64,000 nt of DNA from Dugong dugon. Taxonomy: Eukaryota > Chordata > Mammalia > Sirenia > Dugongidae. Shown one piece after another: positions 33,001 to 45,000 of this stretch (its first letter is position 1; each line of letters opens with the position of its first letter). The notes beneath the pieces are model-generated. The model was given only the letters and a program-made list of their open reading frames with translations, was not told where the DNA came from and did no database searches. Where the stretch lies: assembly GCA_030035585.1 (NCBI GenBank), contig CM057482.1, forward strand, positions 9,969,001 to 10,033,000, given 5' to 3'. Made by a program: the position numbers and the translations under genes.

Positions 33001-36000
33001 GAACATTTGGGTAATTTCTAATTTTAATGCTGCAGTGCACATTTTTGTACATGGCTTTGGGTGAACATTTTTACACAAGTCTGTTGGGTATGTACCCGTG
33101 AGTTGAATTGCTGGGTCACAGGATGTACATATGTTCAGCTTTAGGAGATACTAGTTTGTATTCACATCAGCAGTATAATTTTAATTGCTCTGATCCTTGC
33201 CAGCACCTTGTATTTTCTGTCTTTTTCAATTTAACCGTTCTACTTGGTGTGTAGTGGTATTACATTGTGGTTTTATTTTGCATTTTCTTGATGACTAATG
33301 AAGTTCAGCACCTTTTCATGTGTCTGTTGGTCATTTGGGTATTTTCTTTTATAGAGTGCCTGTTGAGGTCTTCTACCCATATTTCTACTGTGTTGTCTGT
33401 CTTTATCTTATTGATTTTTTTATTGTGTCAGTTTTTAATTGATTTTTCTTATTTTATTGATTGTCCTGGTTTCCAAATCCATGAATATTATCTGCTTTCA
33501 GATGTGTCCTTGTTTCTTATAATCTCCAGTTTAGCTATGCATAATTACAAATGTCACATATACAGTCTTGACTGCTGCATTTACTTCCAGCAGCCATAGT
33601 AGGGGACTGAAAGCTACTAGTAGCAGAAAAGGTAAGGTAATTAACTATTAGCTAGTTTTTCTAGACTATAACCTTTCCTCAGACCCTTGATTATAACTAC
33701 CTTGTGTTTCTCCCACTCCCAACCTTCTTCCATAGTTCCCGGGAAGTGTATAAATGTTATTGTTCTCCCCTAACTATTTTCATTGTCCTTAGTTGTTTGA
33801 TACTATTTCTGATGTCTTTGTACATTAGGCACAAGAGAACAGTAGTTCCTTAAAGAAGAAGACGAAGTTTGTCAATTTATACACAAGAGAGGGACAGGAC
33901 AGGCTTGCGGTCCTGCTGCCCGGTCGCCACCCTTGTGATTGCCTGGGCCAGAAGCACAAGCTCATCAATAACTGTCTGATCTGTGGGCGTATTGTCTGTG
34001 AACAAGAGGGCTCTGGCCCTTGCTTATTCTGTGGCTCTCTGGTAAATTGTTTCTTTTCTATTTTATTTTATTGTGCTTTGTGTTACTATGCAGGACCATT
34101 CAGGTCCCTAGTAATTTCTCTTTTCCTTAGTAAATCTCTCCCCTAAGATGTCCAGTGAACTCAGCAGGAATTTGATTAGTCAAAAACCCAAGGTTATATG
34201 TTAGTACTGAGGCTTGTTAGTGGGAAGGGTTTTTAGAAAGTACATTGTTGGGGGATCCAGTTCTTGCATTAGATTAACTTCAGTGCAAAAGAACTTTAGG
34301 GCTTGAAATGTCAAAACATTTTGTCAGAGTCTTCAGATGTGGTTCATATCCTTAGGAGAACAGAGCCACTGTGACATAGTCCTCAGGTCATTATAGCTTC
34401 TGTTTCCAGGACACCTCCCTGTTACAGCTCTGCTCTGAGAGAATGACCTTGAGAATGTAGTGCTAAGGACTCTCTCACAAAAGCCCTAATGAGCTGTCTA
34501 GAAAGCTTATGCTGCCGCTTGAGCTGGCTGGCAGAAGCAGTGGCATTTGGTGTTGGTGAAGGCATCATTTTATATTGCTTTCTTTTCTCTTCTTCTTTGA
34601 TGAGGCCCTTAATTTTTTCCCATATACTCAAAGAATAAGCTGATAGACAATGGATGACCTGAAAAATGTAGCGTATACCAAGAAAAATGTTAGTGAAATG
34701 ACAGTAGATCTCTTCCCATATGGGGCTTTCTCTAGAGAAATACTCTACAGCTGCTGGCAAGTACTCTTTGTGTCACTGAGGCAACTGTTCGGAAGTACAC
34801 TGTCTTCTCTTAGGTTTAAGAAACAGTAATGTAAAGCAGATTTGCCTTGAAGTCTTTAATTAAAGTTTTATAAGCTCAATATGAAATAGTTTTTAAGCAA
34901 CCCCTTCTCAACCTCCCTTCTTACAACTGCAGCGATTTTATAATAAAAACCTTTTATTTGCTTAAAGTATTCGTTATTTTATAAGTAGACAATGTTTAAA
35001 GGCAAAGAAACAAAATATACAGTATAAAAGCTAGACTAGTTCTCACTGATTGGCACTGTAATTTACTTCATTTTCTGATTCTAATAAAGCATCTGCTTAT
35101 AAGTTCTCTTGTAAGACTCGGCCTTCAAGATTAGAAGTGGGAAGGCTTTATAAAAAAAAGTCTTGTATGTTTTGTTCAGTGTTCTCAATGGTAGCAAATC
35201 TTTGTCCTTTGTGAGTAGGTTAGATTTTTTTTTTTAACCATCGGGTCATTCAGAAACACTTGGCAGTGAGATCAGTTTTATTGTATGGCTTATGAAAGGA
35301 GAGAAATGGAAGGAGACCTAGGGCAACACTCATTTGGGTATATATTTTTTGGTATATTTGTCCAGATTAAAAAGACACCAACAGTCTCATTGTCATAATA
35401 TCTAATGTGTGATTTGAGATTACGTTTTAGGTATATCAAGCAAAGAATGTAACTTTATTGGATCGTGTATTTTTACTCTTATTACTTTGTAGGTATGCAC
35501 TCGTGAAGAGCAGGATATTTTACAGCGTGACTCAAACAAGAGCCAGAAACTGCTGAAGAAGCTCATGTCAGGTGGGCAGCTTTCTTGTGATTGGATCAGT
35601 GTAGCGATAGGTACATTGTGTTATAGCTGTGGCTGTTTCTCCATCCTGTATCCTGGTATGCAAGATGTAGTTCATTCACTCACTTATTCTACATGCATTT
35701 ATTTATTTATTTTTTAATTCATTATTAAAACCATGTAACATTGAGCAACAACATAAATAAAAGTAGTGGCTTATAACCCAAAAATAAAATGAGTGTCTAT
35801 GAGACCATACTCATTATGTTAGATCCCCGGGGCTTTTGTAATAAAGTAGCACAAACTGGGTAGCTTAACACAACAGACATTTATTCTCTCACAGTTCTAG
35901 AAGCTAGAAGTTTGAAAGTACAATGTCAACTGAATTTTGCTCCCTCCAGAGGCTCTAGTGGAGCATCCTTCCTTGCCTGTTGCAGCTTCTGGTTGCCCCA

Positions 36001-39000
36001 GATGTTCCTTGGTTTGTGGCAGCATAACTCCCATCTCTGCCTCTGTCTATAGATGGCTGTCTCCCCTGTGTTTCTCTGTCTTGTCTCTTCTTATAAGAAC
36101 ACCAGTCATATTGGAAGAGGGTCCACCCTGCTCCAGGATGGCCTCCTGTTTACTGATTATATCTGCAGAAATGTTATTCCCAAATAAGGTCACATTCACA
36201 GATACCTGAGGTTAGGACTTCAACCTATCTTTTTGGGGATAGAATATATATATAGAATATATATATAGAATTATATATATTATATATATATTGTATATAT
36301 ATATATTATTATATATACTATATATATATAATATATAATATATATATATATATATTATTATATATAGAATATAGAATTCAATCCATGACACTCCTAAATA
36401 AGTAAATAATTGAATAAGTTAAATTGAGCAGAAGGACAACTCTTTCTTACAGAAGAATTCCAATTAATAAAGTAGAAGAAATGAGAGTAATAGAAAATCA
36501 TCATTAGAACACCACAGTAGTGATTGCTACAGGTAAGAGCTACAGATGGATGCTAAAATTTTTGGGCAAATGTGTAAGAACAGGAGACTGGCAAGGTCAT
36601 GAAAGACAAGGAAAGCCTGAGGAACTGTCTGTCACAGATTAGAAGAAACTAAGGAGACTTGACAGCTATGTAGGATCCAAGATTGAATCCTGGAACAAAA
36701 AGGACATTAATGGAAAAAATGTTGAAAATCAAATAAAATCTGTAATTTAGTTAATAAATAGTATTGTACATTGTCAGATGTTTTAGTTTTGATAATTGTA
36801 CCATGGTTATGTAAGAAGGGTAGTAACACTAATGGTAGATGGGTGCAGGTTATACAGGAACTTGACTATGTTTGCAACTCTTTTTTAAGTCTTTTATAAA
36901 GTATCTCAAAATTAAAAAAAAAAAAAATGACAAAAATAGTTAAGGAAATTCTTAAAAGGAAAAATATACTCATTACTGTCCACTTAAGCAAATATTTTGT
37001 TTCTGCTTTAGTTCGTAGTTTTTTTTTTTTAATGTAGATTGGTTGATATTATAAAGTAGCAATCATAGTGCATATAGAATTTTATGTTTTTCCTTTGTTT
37101 CAATTAATATTTCATAATTAGTCTCTATGTTGCTGTGTAATCATCATCATTTATTGCTTCTAGTGGCTAAGAATTGTCTATTGATTTGATGTAATCTGAT
37201 TACTTTTGCCCCACTACTAGATATTTTGGCTCTTTCTGATTTTCCTTAATTATAACTAATATCACAAATGGTTATTGTATCTTTTGATTTATTTCCTTTG
37301 GATAAATTCCTAAGAATGGGATTACTGCGTCCAAAAATACAGTCATTTCCGACATTTGAGAGGTCTTTGCTAAATTACTTTACCAAAATATTATACCAAT
37401 CAACATAAATATTAGCAATGTACCCCCAAATCTGTCACTATTGAATTTTGAAATTTCATTTTTTTTTATAGTTGTAATTTTTTTTTTAACATTGTTAACG
37501 AGATTGAACATGTCTCCATAGTTCTTCAGTTTGGGTTTCTATAAGATCATCATTATGAGAAAAGGTAGTTCTAAGTGTTTTTTTTATGTTTAAAACACAA
37601 GAATGACTTATAATTTTTTTTTTTCAAAATTTTAAAATAAATACTTGACAAAAGTTTAAATAGGCTTCGGGTTATAGGTAAAAAGAAAGGTCAGCCTTTA
37701 TTACAGCCTAGTTTTTTCCCTAACACATTTTGGATCTTGGCTTTATTGTAATCTGTGGCTCTCTCTTCTGGGATATATAGTTTTCTGGTATTCTGTTACA
37801 AAGGAGATAGAACATGGGTGGTGGAAAGAATGTGGGCTTTAGAGTTAGATCTGGGTTCAAATTTCATTTCTACCTTCTAATTTCTAACTGAGTAGACTCA
37901 ATAAATGTATTACCATCTATGAACTTCAGTTTCCTTATCTGTAAAGCAGAAAATAAAAACTGTCTTACAGTGTTATTGTAAGATATAAAATAGTATGAAG
38001 TATAGTAACTGCCCTAGCATCTAATAGGTTCTCATTAACAATTTCTAACCCCTGAAATTTCTTCTTTTTTTTCCTTCTATTATTTAGTTTTCAGTTTTAA
38101 TATGTAAAGGTGTATTTAAATGTGATATTCAGCCCTACTCTGTAAACTTTTTATGGCATTATTTTGTTGCGTTGTTAAATAATTTGATACTCTTAGTGAC
38201 CCAAATTTCCTGAAGAGAAGAAAAGGACACTCATATTTATTGAGAACCTATTATGTGTCAAGCACTGATTGATGCTCTGCAAATAAAGCCTGGCCTGTGT
38301 ACTTGTTTGTTTCATTGAAGTGAAGGCTCCAGGCCATCAGGGGCCGAACCAGATCTGGTGATGTTTTGTTTGCTGCACAGTGGTACAACTAAGTTGGTAT
38401 TATAGGCTGACACCATTTGATTTCCTTATTGAATTTCAGGGACGGAGAATTCTGGAAAGGTGGATATCTCTCCCAGGGACCTTCTTCCTCATCAGAAGTC
38501 TCGAATTAAGTCTGGCCTAGAGAAGGCTGTCAAGCATAAAGACAAACTGTTAGAGTTTGACAAAACTAGGTATGATATGGATGGGATAACAAATGTTAAG
38601 AAATAGATTAGTCCACAGATTCTAGCCATTAAAACATTATTTTGGAACTTGATACCTTCTCAGGGTAGAGTAGGAAAGTAAAGAGAGCTGGGTACAGTTT
38701 GCAGGATGCCTACAGCTTGTTTTTGAACCCATGTTTGAATAAGAGAGGTTCCCACTGTGAGGATCCTACCTTGCAGCATTTTTTGATTCTTGGCAAATGC
38801 TAGTATCCCCCTTGGAAAGATAATTCAGGCTGATGTAATTCCCCGTTTGTTTCACTTGCAGCCATTCATGCTCTCAGTCAATAAATATTAGTGCCTACTG
38901 TGTGCCAGCTGCTGTGCTAGACTCTGGAGAATCTAGAAATTGCCTCTGGAGAGCATACCCCCCAAAAAAACAAACCCATTGCCATCAAGTTGATTCTGAC

Positions 39001-42000
39001 TCATAGCAACCCTATAGGACAGAGTAGAACTGCGCCATAGAGTTTCCAAGGCTGTAATCTTTATGGAAGCGGACTGCTATATCTCTCTCCTGTGGAGCAG
39101 TTGGTGGGTTTAAACTGCCGACCTTTCGGTTAGCAGACAATCGCTTAACCACTGTGCCACCAGGACTACTGAAGACCATAGGTAGCACCATGTTATAGGA
39201 AGTCATCACTTACCTTCTCCTTTCCCTTTGATACTGATTTATTTTTTGATTCAATAATCAGTGTGTTAAAATATATCTAAACTGGCTTTTAAACACCTGT
39301 ACTGTTGTTGTTTAGCCCACTGACTTCTCTTTAGGAGACAGATTTATGGATTTGTTAGTTCCATTTTTTTATTTCCTTCTCTTTCATATTTTTTGTTTGG
39401 ACAACATATGTATCGGAAACCAGCAGGTGGCAAAGAATGTTTAGATAGGACTTCTCAAATGGCCATGTGAGAATCTGTTAAGTCCTGAGAGAGCCCTGGA
39501 ATCTCTTACTTATTGCAACTGACCTGGGAATCCATTCCTGGCATTATAATCCTTTGATGAGCCAGCACCGGCTACTTCCTTCCAAACCATTTGCTATGAA
39601 TATATGAGATATAATTTAGGAAATTATTCCTTAAGTAAGCCCATCCCAAGATTTGTAACTCACATTCGCTCTTAATCCTTTAAATATCACATTTATCCCT
39701 CCTCAGTACAAGTGAATGTTAGAAACGGAGTTAGAAGTGCAGTGCATTTCCTGATAAATAGAAACTGGAAATGGATCTCTCCCTACTGATGTTGCTGCTT
39801 TGCTGGTTATGTTCAACGGCACCACTTTCGTACTCTAGGTTCATGCAGAGGACCAGTTTCCTCCTGAACCCTCTTAAATGTCCTATTTTAGGAAAAGTCT
39901 ACATTAAGACTTAAAATCTTTTTATAACTCCAGCTGAGTCCTGAAAAATTGGAATCAATATATGGTCTATATTTGAGACATTAACATCAAGGACAGGAGA
40001 AGAATGAGCTTCCTTCAAACAATTCCTTAGTAATCAGACCCTATTTGTCAACTAGTAACCTAATTGCCATGTGTTCTTTTTTGTGTTAGTGTTCGAAGGA
40101 CCCAAGTCATTGACGATGAGTCAGATTACTTTGCCAGTGATTCTAACCAGTGGTTGTCGAAAATTGAGCGGGAAACCCTGCAGAAACGACAGGAGGAGCT
40201 GAGAGAACTTCGACATGCCTCTCGGCTCTCTAAGAAGATCACTATCGACTTTGCAGGCAGGAAGATCCTAGAAGAAGAAAATCCACTAGCAGAATATCAC
40301 AGCAGGTAAGTGGGCAGCATCAGAAAGGGTCTGAAAGAGGGGGCAGTTTGTAATGGATTTTTCCCCTCTAATGAATCCATTATTTTTGTTGATTTTAAAA
40401 GTACTGTATTCATTTGGAATGCAAAACATATAAGAATAACTTAAAATTGTTTGAAAATAAACAGAGTAACTTTTCCTACTAGATAAAACAGTTTTTTTAA
40501 ATAAAGTACAGTAATTAGAACAATGAGGAATAGATTGGGCACAGAAATAAATAGATGAGACATAATAGAATCAAGAAAGAGACCTGTGTGTCTGTATGTG
40601 TGTGCATGGGTCTTGTGTGAATTTTGTGAGCAATAAAGGTAACATTTCTAAGCAGTAAGAAAAGGATTAAAAATATGATGTTGGGATGATTAGCCACCAG
40701 TTTGGAAAGAAATTAGGTTAGATCTCTACTTCAAACCATATTGTGATAATAAGTGTGACTGAAGAGTTAAATGTAAAAGAGAGAAATAAAAGAATCAGAA
40801 AGAAATATAGAAATATAAGAGAATATTTTTAAATAAATAAAGTAAAAAGACAATACCAGATGGGGAGAAAATATTTTAAACATTTTCAGTATAGTATGGA
40901 TATACAAGAGTGGTATCCATACTATATAAAGACTTCCTACAAATTAAAAGAAAAAGACAAAAAGTCCAGCAGAAAAATGGGCAAAGGCTAAGATCAGACA
41001 GTTCACTGATGAGATACAATTAGCCAATAAACATTTGAAAAGATGCTCAACTGATAATTGGGGAAATGCAAATTTAAAAACACAATGTATCATTTTTTCC
41101 TTATCAAATTGACTTTAAAAAAGGTGATATTCAATAATGTGAGAGTGTAGGAAAATGGATATACTCTCTTACTATAAAATAGCACAGACTTTTAGAAGGG
41201 AAATTTGACAGTATCTCAATTTGAATTGTACATACTTTTTGACTTAACAAAATGCCGTTTCCTCATCTCTTTGTCAACAACTTTTTTAAACATTTGCCAT
41301 TCTGATACATGAAAAAATGGTATTTCATCACAGTTTTTAATTCACATTTCTTTGCTTTGGTTGTATACTAGTAAATTTCCATGTTCTAAAATGTACTGAT
41401 GAGCTATTTGTATTATTTGTTTAATAGATTCCGGTGTTGTGAATATGCTTGCCACTGTAATATGTCTCAACTCTATTTCCCTCCTTCAGATCCGACTATC
41501 TCTGCCCTATTTTAGACCCATCTCTTCCCTCAAATTCTTGTACTTTTTTTTCTTCTTTTTAGCTTCATGCCTTTGTTTCTGTCTTTTTCTTGGTTTGGAA
41601 ATCCTTCCTCAATCTTTGCCTTTCAAATATCTTTTTCTGCCTTGAACCTACTGGATACAACGCGTGGGATGATGTGCTAATAACCGCCAGATAGATTGTG
41701 CCTATTTCAGTAATTGTTACATCCTCCCATTTATTTTCATCATCTCTATAGCTGTCTTAAACTTGCCACTTAGATTGAAAGTTTCTTGAAGGCAGGAACC
41801 ATGTCCTCCATACCTTCTAAGTTGCCTTGCATATGAGAGATTCCCAACAAATAGTTCTTGAATTGAATTCAGAGGCAAGTTCAGCCTTTCCTATTAGTAG
41901 AAACTTTTTGTTATGTTGTGCCTCGGAGTTATCATCATCCACAAATGTTTGTCAGGCATCCAGCATGGCATGGGGTACAGCAGCAAGTAATGTAGAGGTA

Positions 42001-45000
42001 TAGAGTAGAATAAGATGTGGTCCTGCAGGACCTATGATCTCTTAATAACCAGTAGGATTATTTTCACAATCCTTAAATGATAAAAACGCCACATTCTTTT
42101 ATAGGTTTCGAGCCAAATAATCAAAGCAGACACACAGGCACAGGATAACGTGGGAGGTATCAGATGACTGTTTAGATGGCAGGTGCTACACGACTTCAGA
42201 GAAGGCAGCAAGCACTTTGTGCTGGGCCAGGAGGAGGCACCTTAGAACTTCGGAATCTTGAAACAACAGTAGAATTCAAATCAGCATGGAGAAGTGGGGA
42301 GGGACTCCTGAGTGGGCAGGGGAATGACTGAATGTGTAGGGTGTGTTGAGAAGACAATAGGTTGAGTAGATAGGCTGCAATAAAATAAATTCTCTTGCGT
42401 GGGCCAGACTCTTTCTAGGCAGCTTTTCCAATCTTGGCATTTTTAATGATCCTGTTAAACAAAGAATGATTGTAGTGTGCCCTACCTATTTTCTTAGTGT
42501 TCTGAAACTTTTCCTAACTTATATTTCTTAGGATTTTTGTAAAGAAGAGAAGGAAGTTGTAGGGGGAGGAAGGTTGTCCAGGGACCCTTCTTCGAAGTCC
42601 AAATTTTATTACTTTTGAAGAGTTTTATGTTGATGGTAAGTAAGGATATTGTGAGCATAGAACATAACCAATTATTGTATCCTTTTGGTTTGTTATCACA
42701 GACTAGATGAGACAATACAGGCCATTGCCAATGGAACCTTCAACCAGCCACTGACCAAATTGGGTAGATCTTCTGCAGAACCTTTGGGAATTCTGGTGAA
42801 TCCCAACATGGACCAGCCCCCTCCCCAGGTTAGTAGACCTTTGCTCTAGCTGATGACAGAAGTTTGTGCCCAAATACTCTCCTTTAATAAGTGTATCCAT
42901 TTCATAGGCTTTAGGTACAAAGTCCACTCTCTCAAAACACCTGCCAACTTTATTCCCTAACTCAATTTTCTCAGTTTTTTCTTGCAGCACTTCTAACAAA
43001 TTGACCTGTATTATCAGCTGAGTATTTCCCAAGAGAGGTTTTTATTAAGTGCAGTAGAAATTTAGACAGTTATCTCGTTGTTGTTTTGTTAACATTCTTT
43101 CTTTTATAGAATATGGGTAGTCCTGTAGAGTAGTATTTTAATTTAAAATATTAGTTCACTTACTCATTGTCATCATTCAGTTAGCCGTTAAGTATGTACA
43201 TTGAGCATCTGCTGTGTACAAGCACAGCAGGAAGTGATCAACCAGACACTGATTCTATGCTCAAGGAACTCACAAACTAATAGGGAAGAAAAAAGCTTCG
43301 TAAAAGCTAATAATAATAGAGATGTAAGTAAAGTGTTGTAGGAACTCAGAGGTGGGAGAGACTACTTCCAGTTGAGGAAAATCAGAGGGTTTCATAGGGA
43401 AGCTGGCATTGGAAATAAATATTCAAGGAAATGAATGTTTCAGGATGGTGAAAAGAAAGCGTTCCAGACAGAATAAACTGTAGGAACAAAAGCATGGGTA
43501 CAGGAAAATATACCCCCAGAAAACCCCATTGCCATTGAGTCGATTCTGACTCATAGCGACCCTGTAGGATAGAGTACAACTGCCCCATAAGGTTTCCAAG
43601 GAGTGACTGGTACATTCGAACTGCCAGCCTTTTGATTAACAGCCATAGCTCTTAACCACTGCACCACCAGGGCTCTGATAGGATATATATAAGAAGTAGT
43701 GAATTCAGCTACCTAGATCACCCGAAACCAAACCTGGCGCCATCAAGTCCATTTTAACTCATAGCAACCACGTACGATGGAGTATAACTGTCCTCTAGGG
43801 TTTCCAAGGCTGTAATCTTTACAGAAGCACACTGTCACATCTCTCTCCTGAGGAGCAGCTGGTGGGTTCCAACCACCATTCTTTCCATTAGCAGCCAAAC
43901 ACTTTAACCACTGTGCCACCAGGGCTCTCTGGCTACTATATAGGGCTCATAGAAAGGATTTTCATGGGAAATAGAGCAGGGTTAGGTAGGTAGGATGAGA
44001 TCACTAAAACAGCTTAAATGTTTAGCTAGGAAGTTTTAACATTTTTTATTTGTAAATGTGAGCCGTGAGTTTTTAAGCATAGAGATTATGCAATCAGAGT
44101 ACTGCTTTAGACAGTTTAATTGGAGACATTCATTCAGTGCTATATATGAACCAGGTTCTGTGCTAGCTGCTGGGAACTTAAAAGGAAAAGGCCCACCCCT
44201 GTCCTTAAGAACTTCAGGCTTAGTGGAAAGATATATGTGAACACAAATAGTACTTTAAGATAATTGCTTTAATAGAGACATGTTCTGGGTACAGTAGGAA
44301 TTTAGGAGAAGGGTATTCGTGAATCTGCTCTAGGAGTCACAAAAGAGATAGCATTTGAGAGGAGACTTACCGGATGAATAGGAGTTTCCAGGCACACAAA
44401 TCTGGTGAAGGAATTCCAGGCAGAAGATACAATATACATAAAGGCTTAGCAAATTGAGAGCACTGTAGGTTTGGGAACAAGTAATTAAGTATTGTTAGAA
44501 GTTTAAATGGATTGGTAGGCAAAACCTGATCATGAAGGTCCTTATGTCTAATGCTAAGGAGTTTAGGTTTTATCCTAAAGTAGGCAAAGAGGAGTCCTTG
44601 AAGTTTTAGCAGAAAATTGACACGACTTTCTTGCCTATGTGGAGAATGGATTGGAGGGAGGGGTAAGACTTGACTAGAGGGAATTGCTAAAGAGGTCGTT
44701 GCAGTAATACAGTGGGGAGATGATGAGGGTCCAAATTAGGGTTGAAGTATTGTAGGGCGATAGAGATTTAAAGGCTTAACATGGAGGTAAGGAGACTGGT
44801 TAGCAGGCTCTATAGTAGTCTCATTAAAAGATAATAAAGGATTTATTTAAGAAAGTGGCTGTGGGAATGGAGAAACAGGAAATACACATTTATGAGCTAT
44901 CGTAGAGATAGAACAGAAAGAACTTGGGCCCCAGGATTATTCAAATACCAACTTTTTTATGAAATCACTTATTTCCTCCGTAATGGGTGGGTTCTCCCTC

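Larger units (their letters stand above)
31920..33480 (-). mobile_element. L1M-type 3' region with nested SINE and LTR
   Basis: 'tttataatgtacatacagaa', 'gaactatatataaatggagc', 'tgaattgctgggtcacagga' and 'gatgactaatgaagttcagc' are ordered as in old L1 3' ends read in reverse. An AfroSINE (31999-32214) and a solo LTR (32456-32948) interrupt it. Confidence 0.7.
25604..33828. other. TRIP4 intron 3
   Basis: 8.2 kb, largely repeats: AfroSINE copies (26546-26580 stub, 27027-27186, 27264-27468, 30218-30387, 31999-32214), L1M fragments, a MER-type DNA transposon (about 27826-28012), two MaLR-type LTRs, an ancient unnamed repeat (about 30070-31345) and a (TA/TG)n region near 26947-27026. From 28650 to 30050 only AT-rich unique DNA is apparent. 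Confidence 0.85.
35572..38439. other. TRIP4 intron 5
   Basis: 2.9 kb with an MLT1-like LTR (35817-36390), L1M-type pieces (about 36460-36930 and 37020-37560) and a MIR (37815-38042). No extra exon was seen. Confidence 0.85.
40306..42701. other. TRIP4 intron 7
   Basis: 2.4 kb. L1-like 3' sequence on the plus strand (about 40780-41240), more L1M-like sequence in reverse (about 41220-41440) and an L2 3' end (about 41455-41875). The rest is unique. Confidence 0.8.
43185..44780 (+). mobile_element. Ancient mammalian repeat, two partial copies
   Basis: 'agaaagcgttccagacagaa' in the first part and 'ggaattccaggcagaagata', 'catgaaggtccttatgtcta', 'ggagtttaggttttatccta' in the second correspond to the repeat near 60180-60650. 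AfroSINEs lie between the parts. Confidence 0.5.

Noticed and set aside
42703-43032. 109-codon minus-strand frame across TRIP4 exon 8
   Set aside because: It is the antisense shadow of exon 8 and the start of intron 8; the exon 8 plus-strand protein is clearly the real one.
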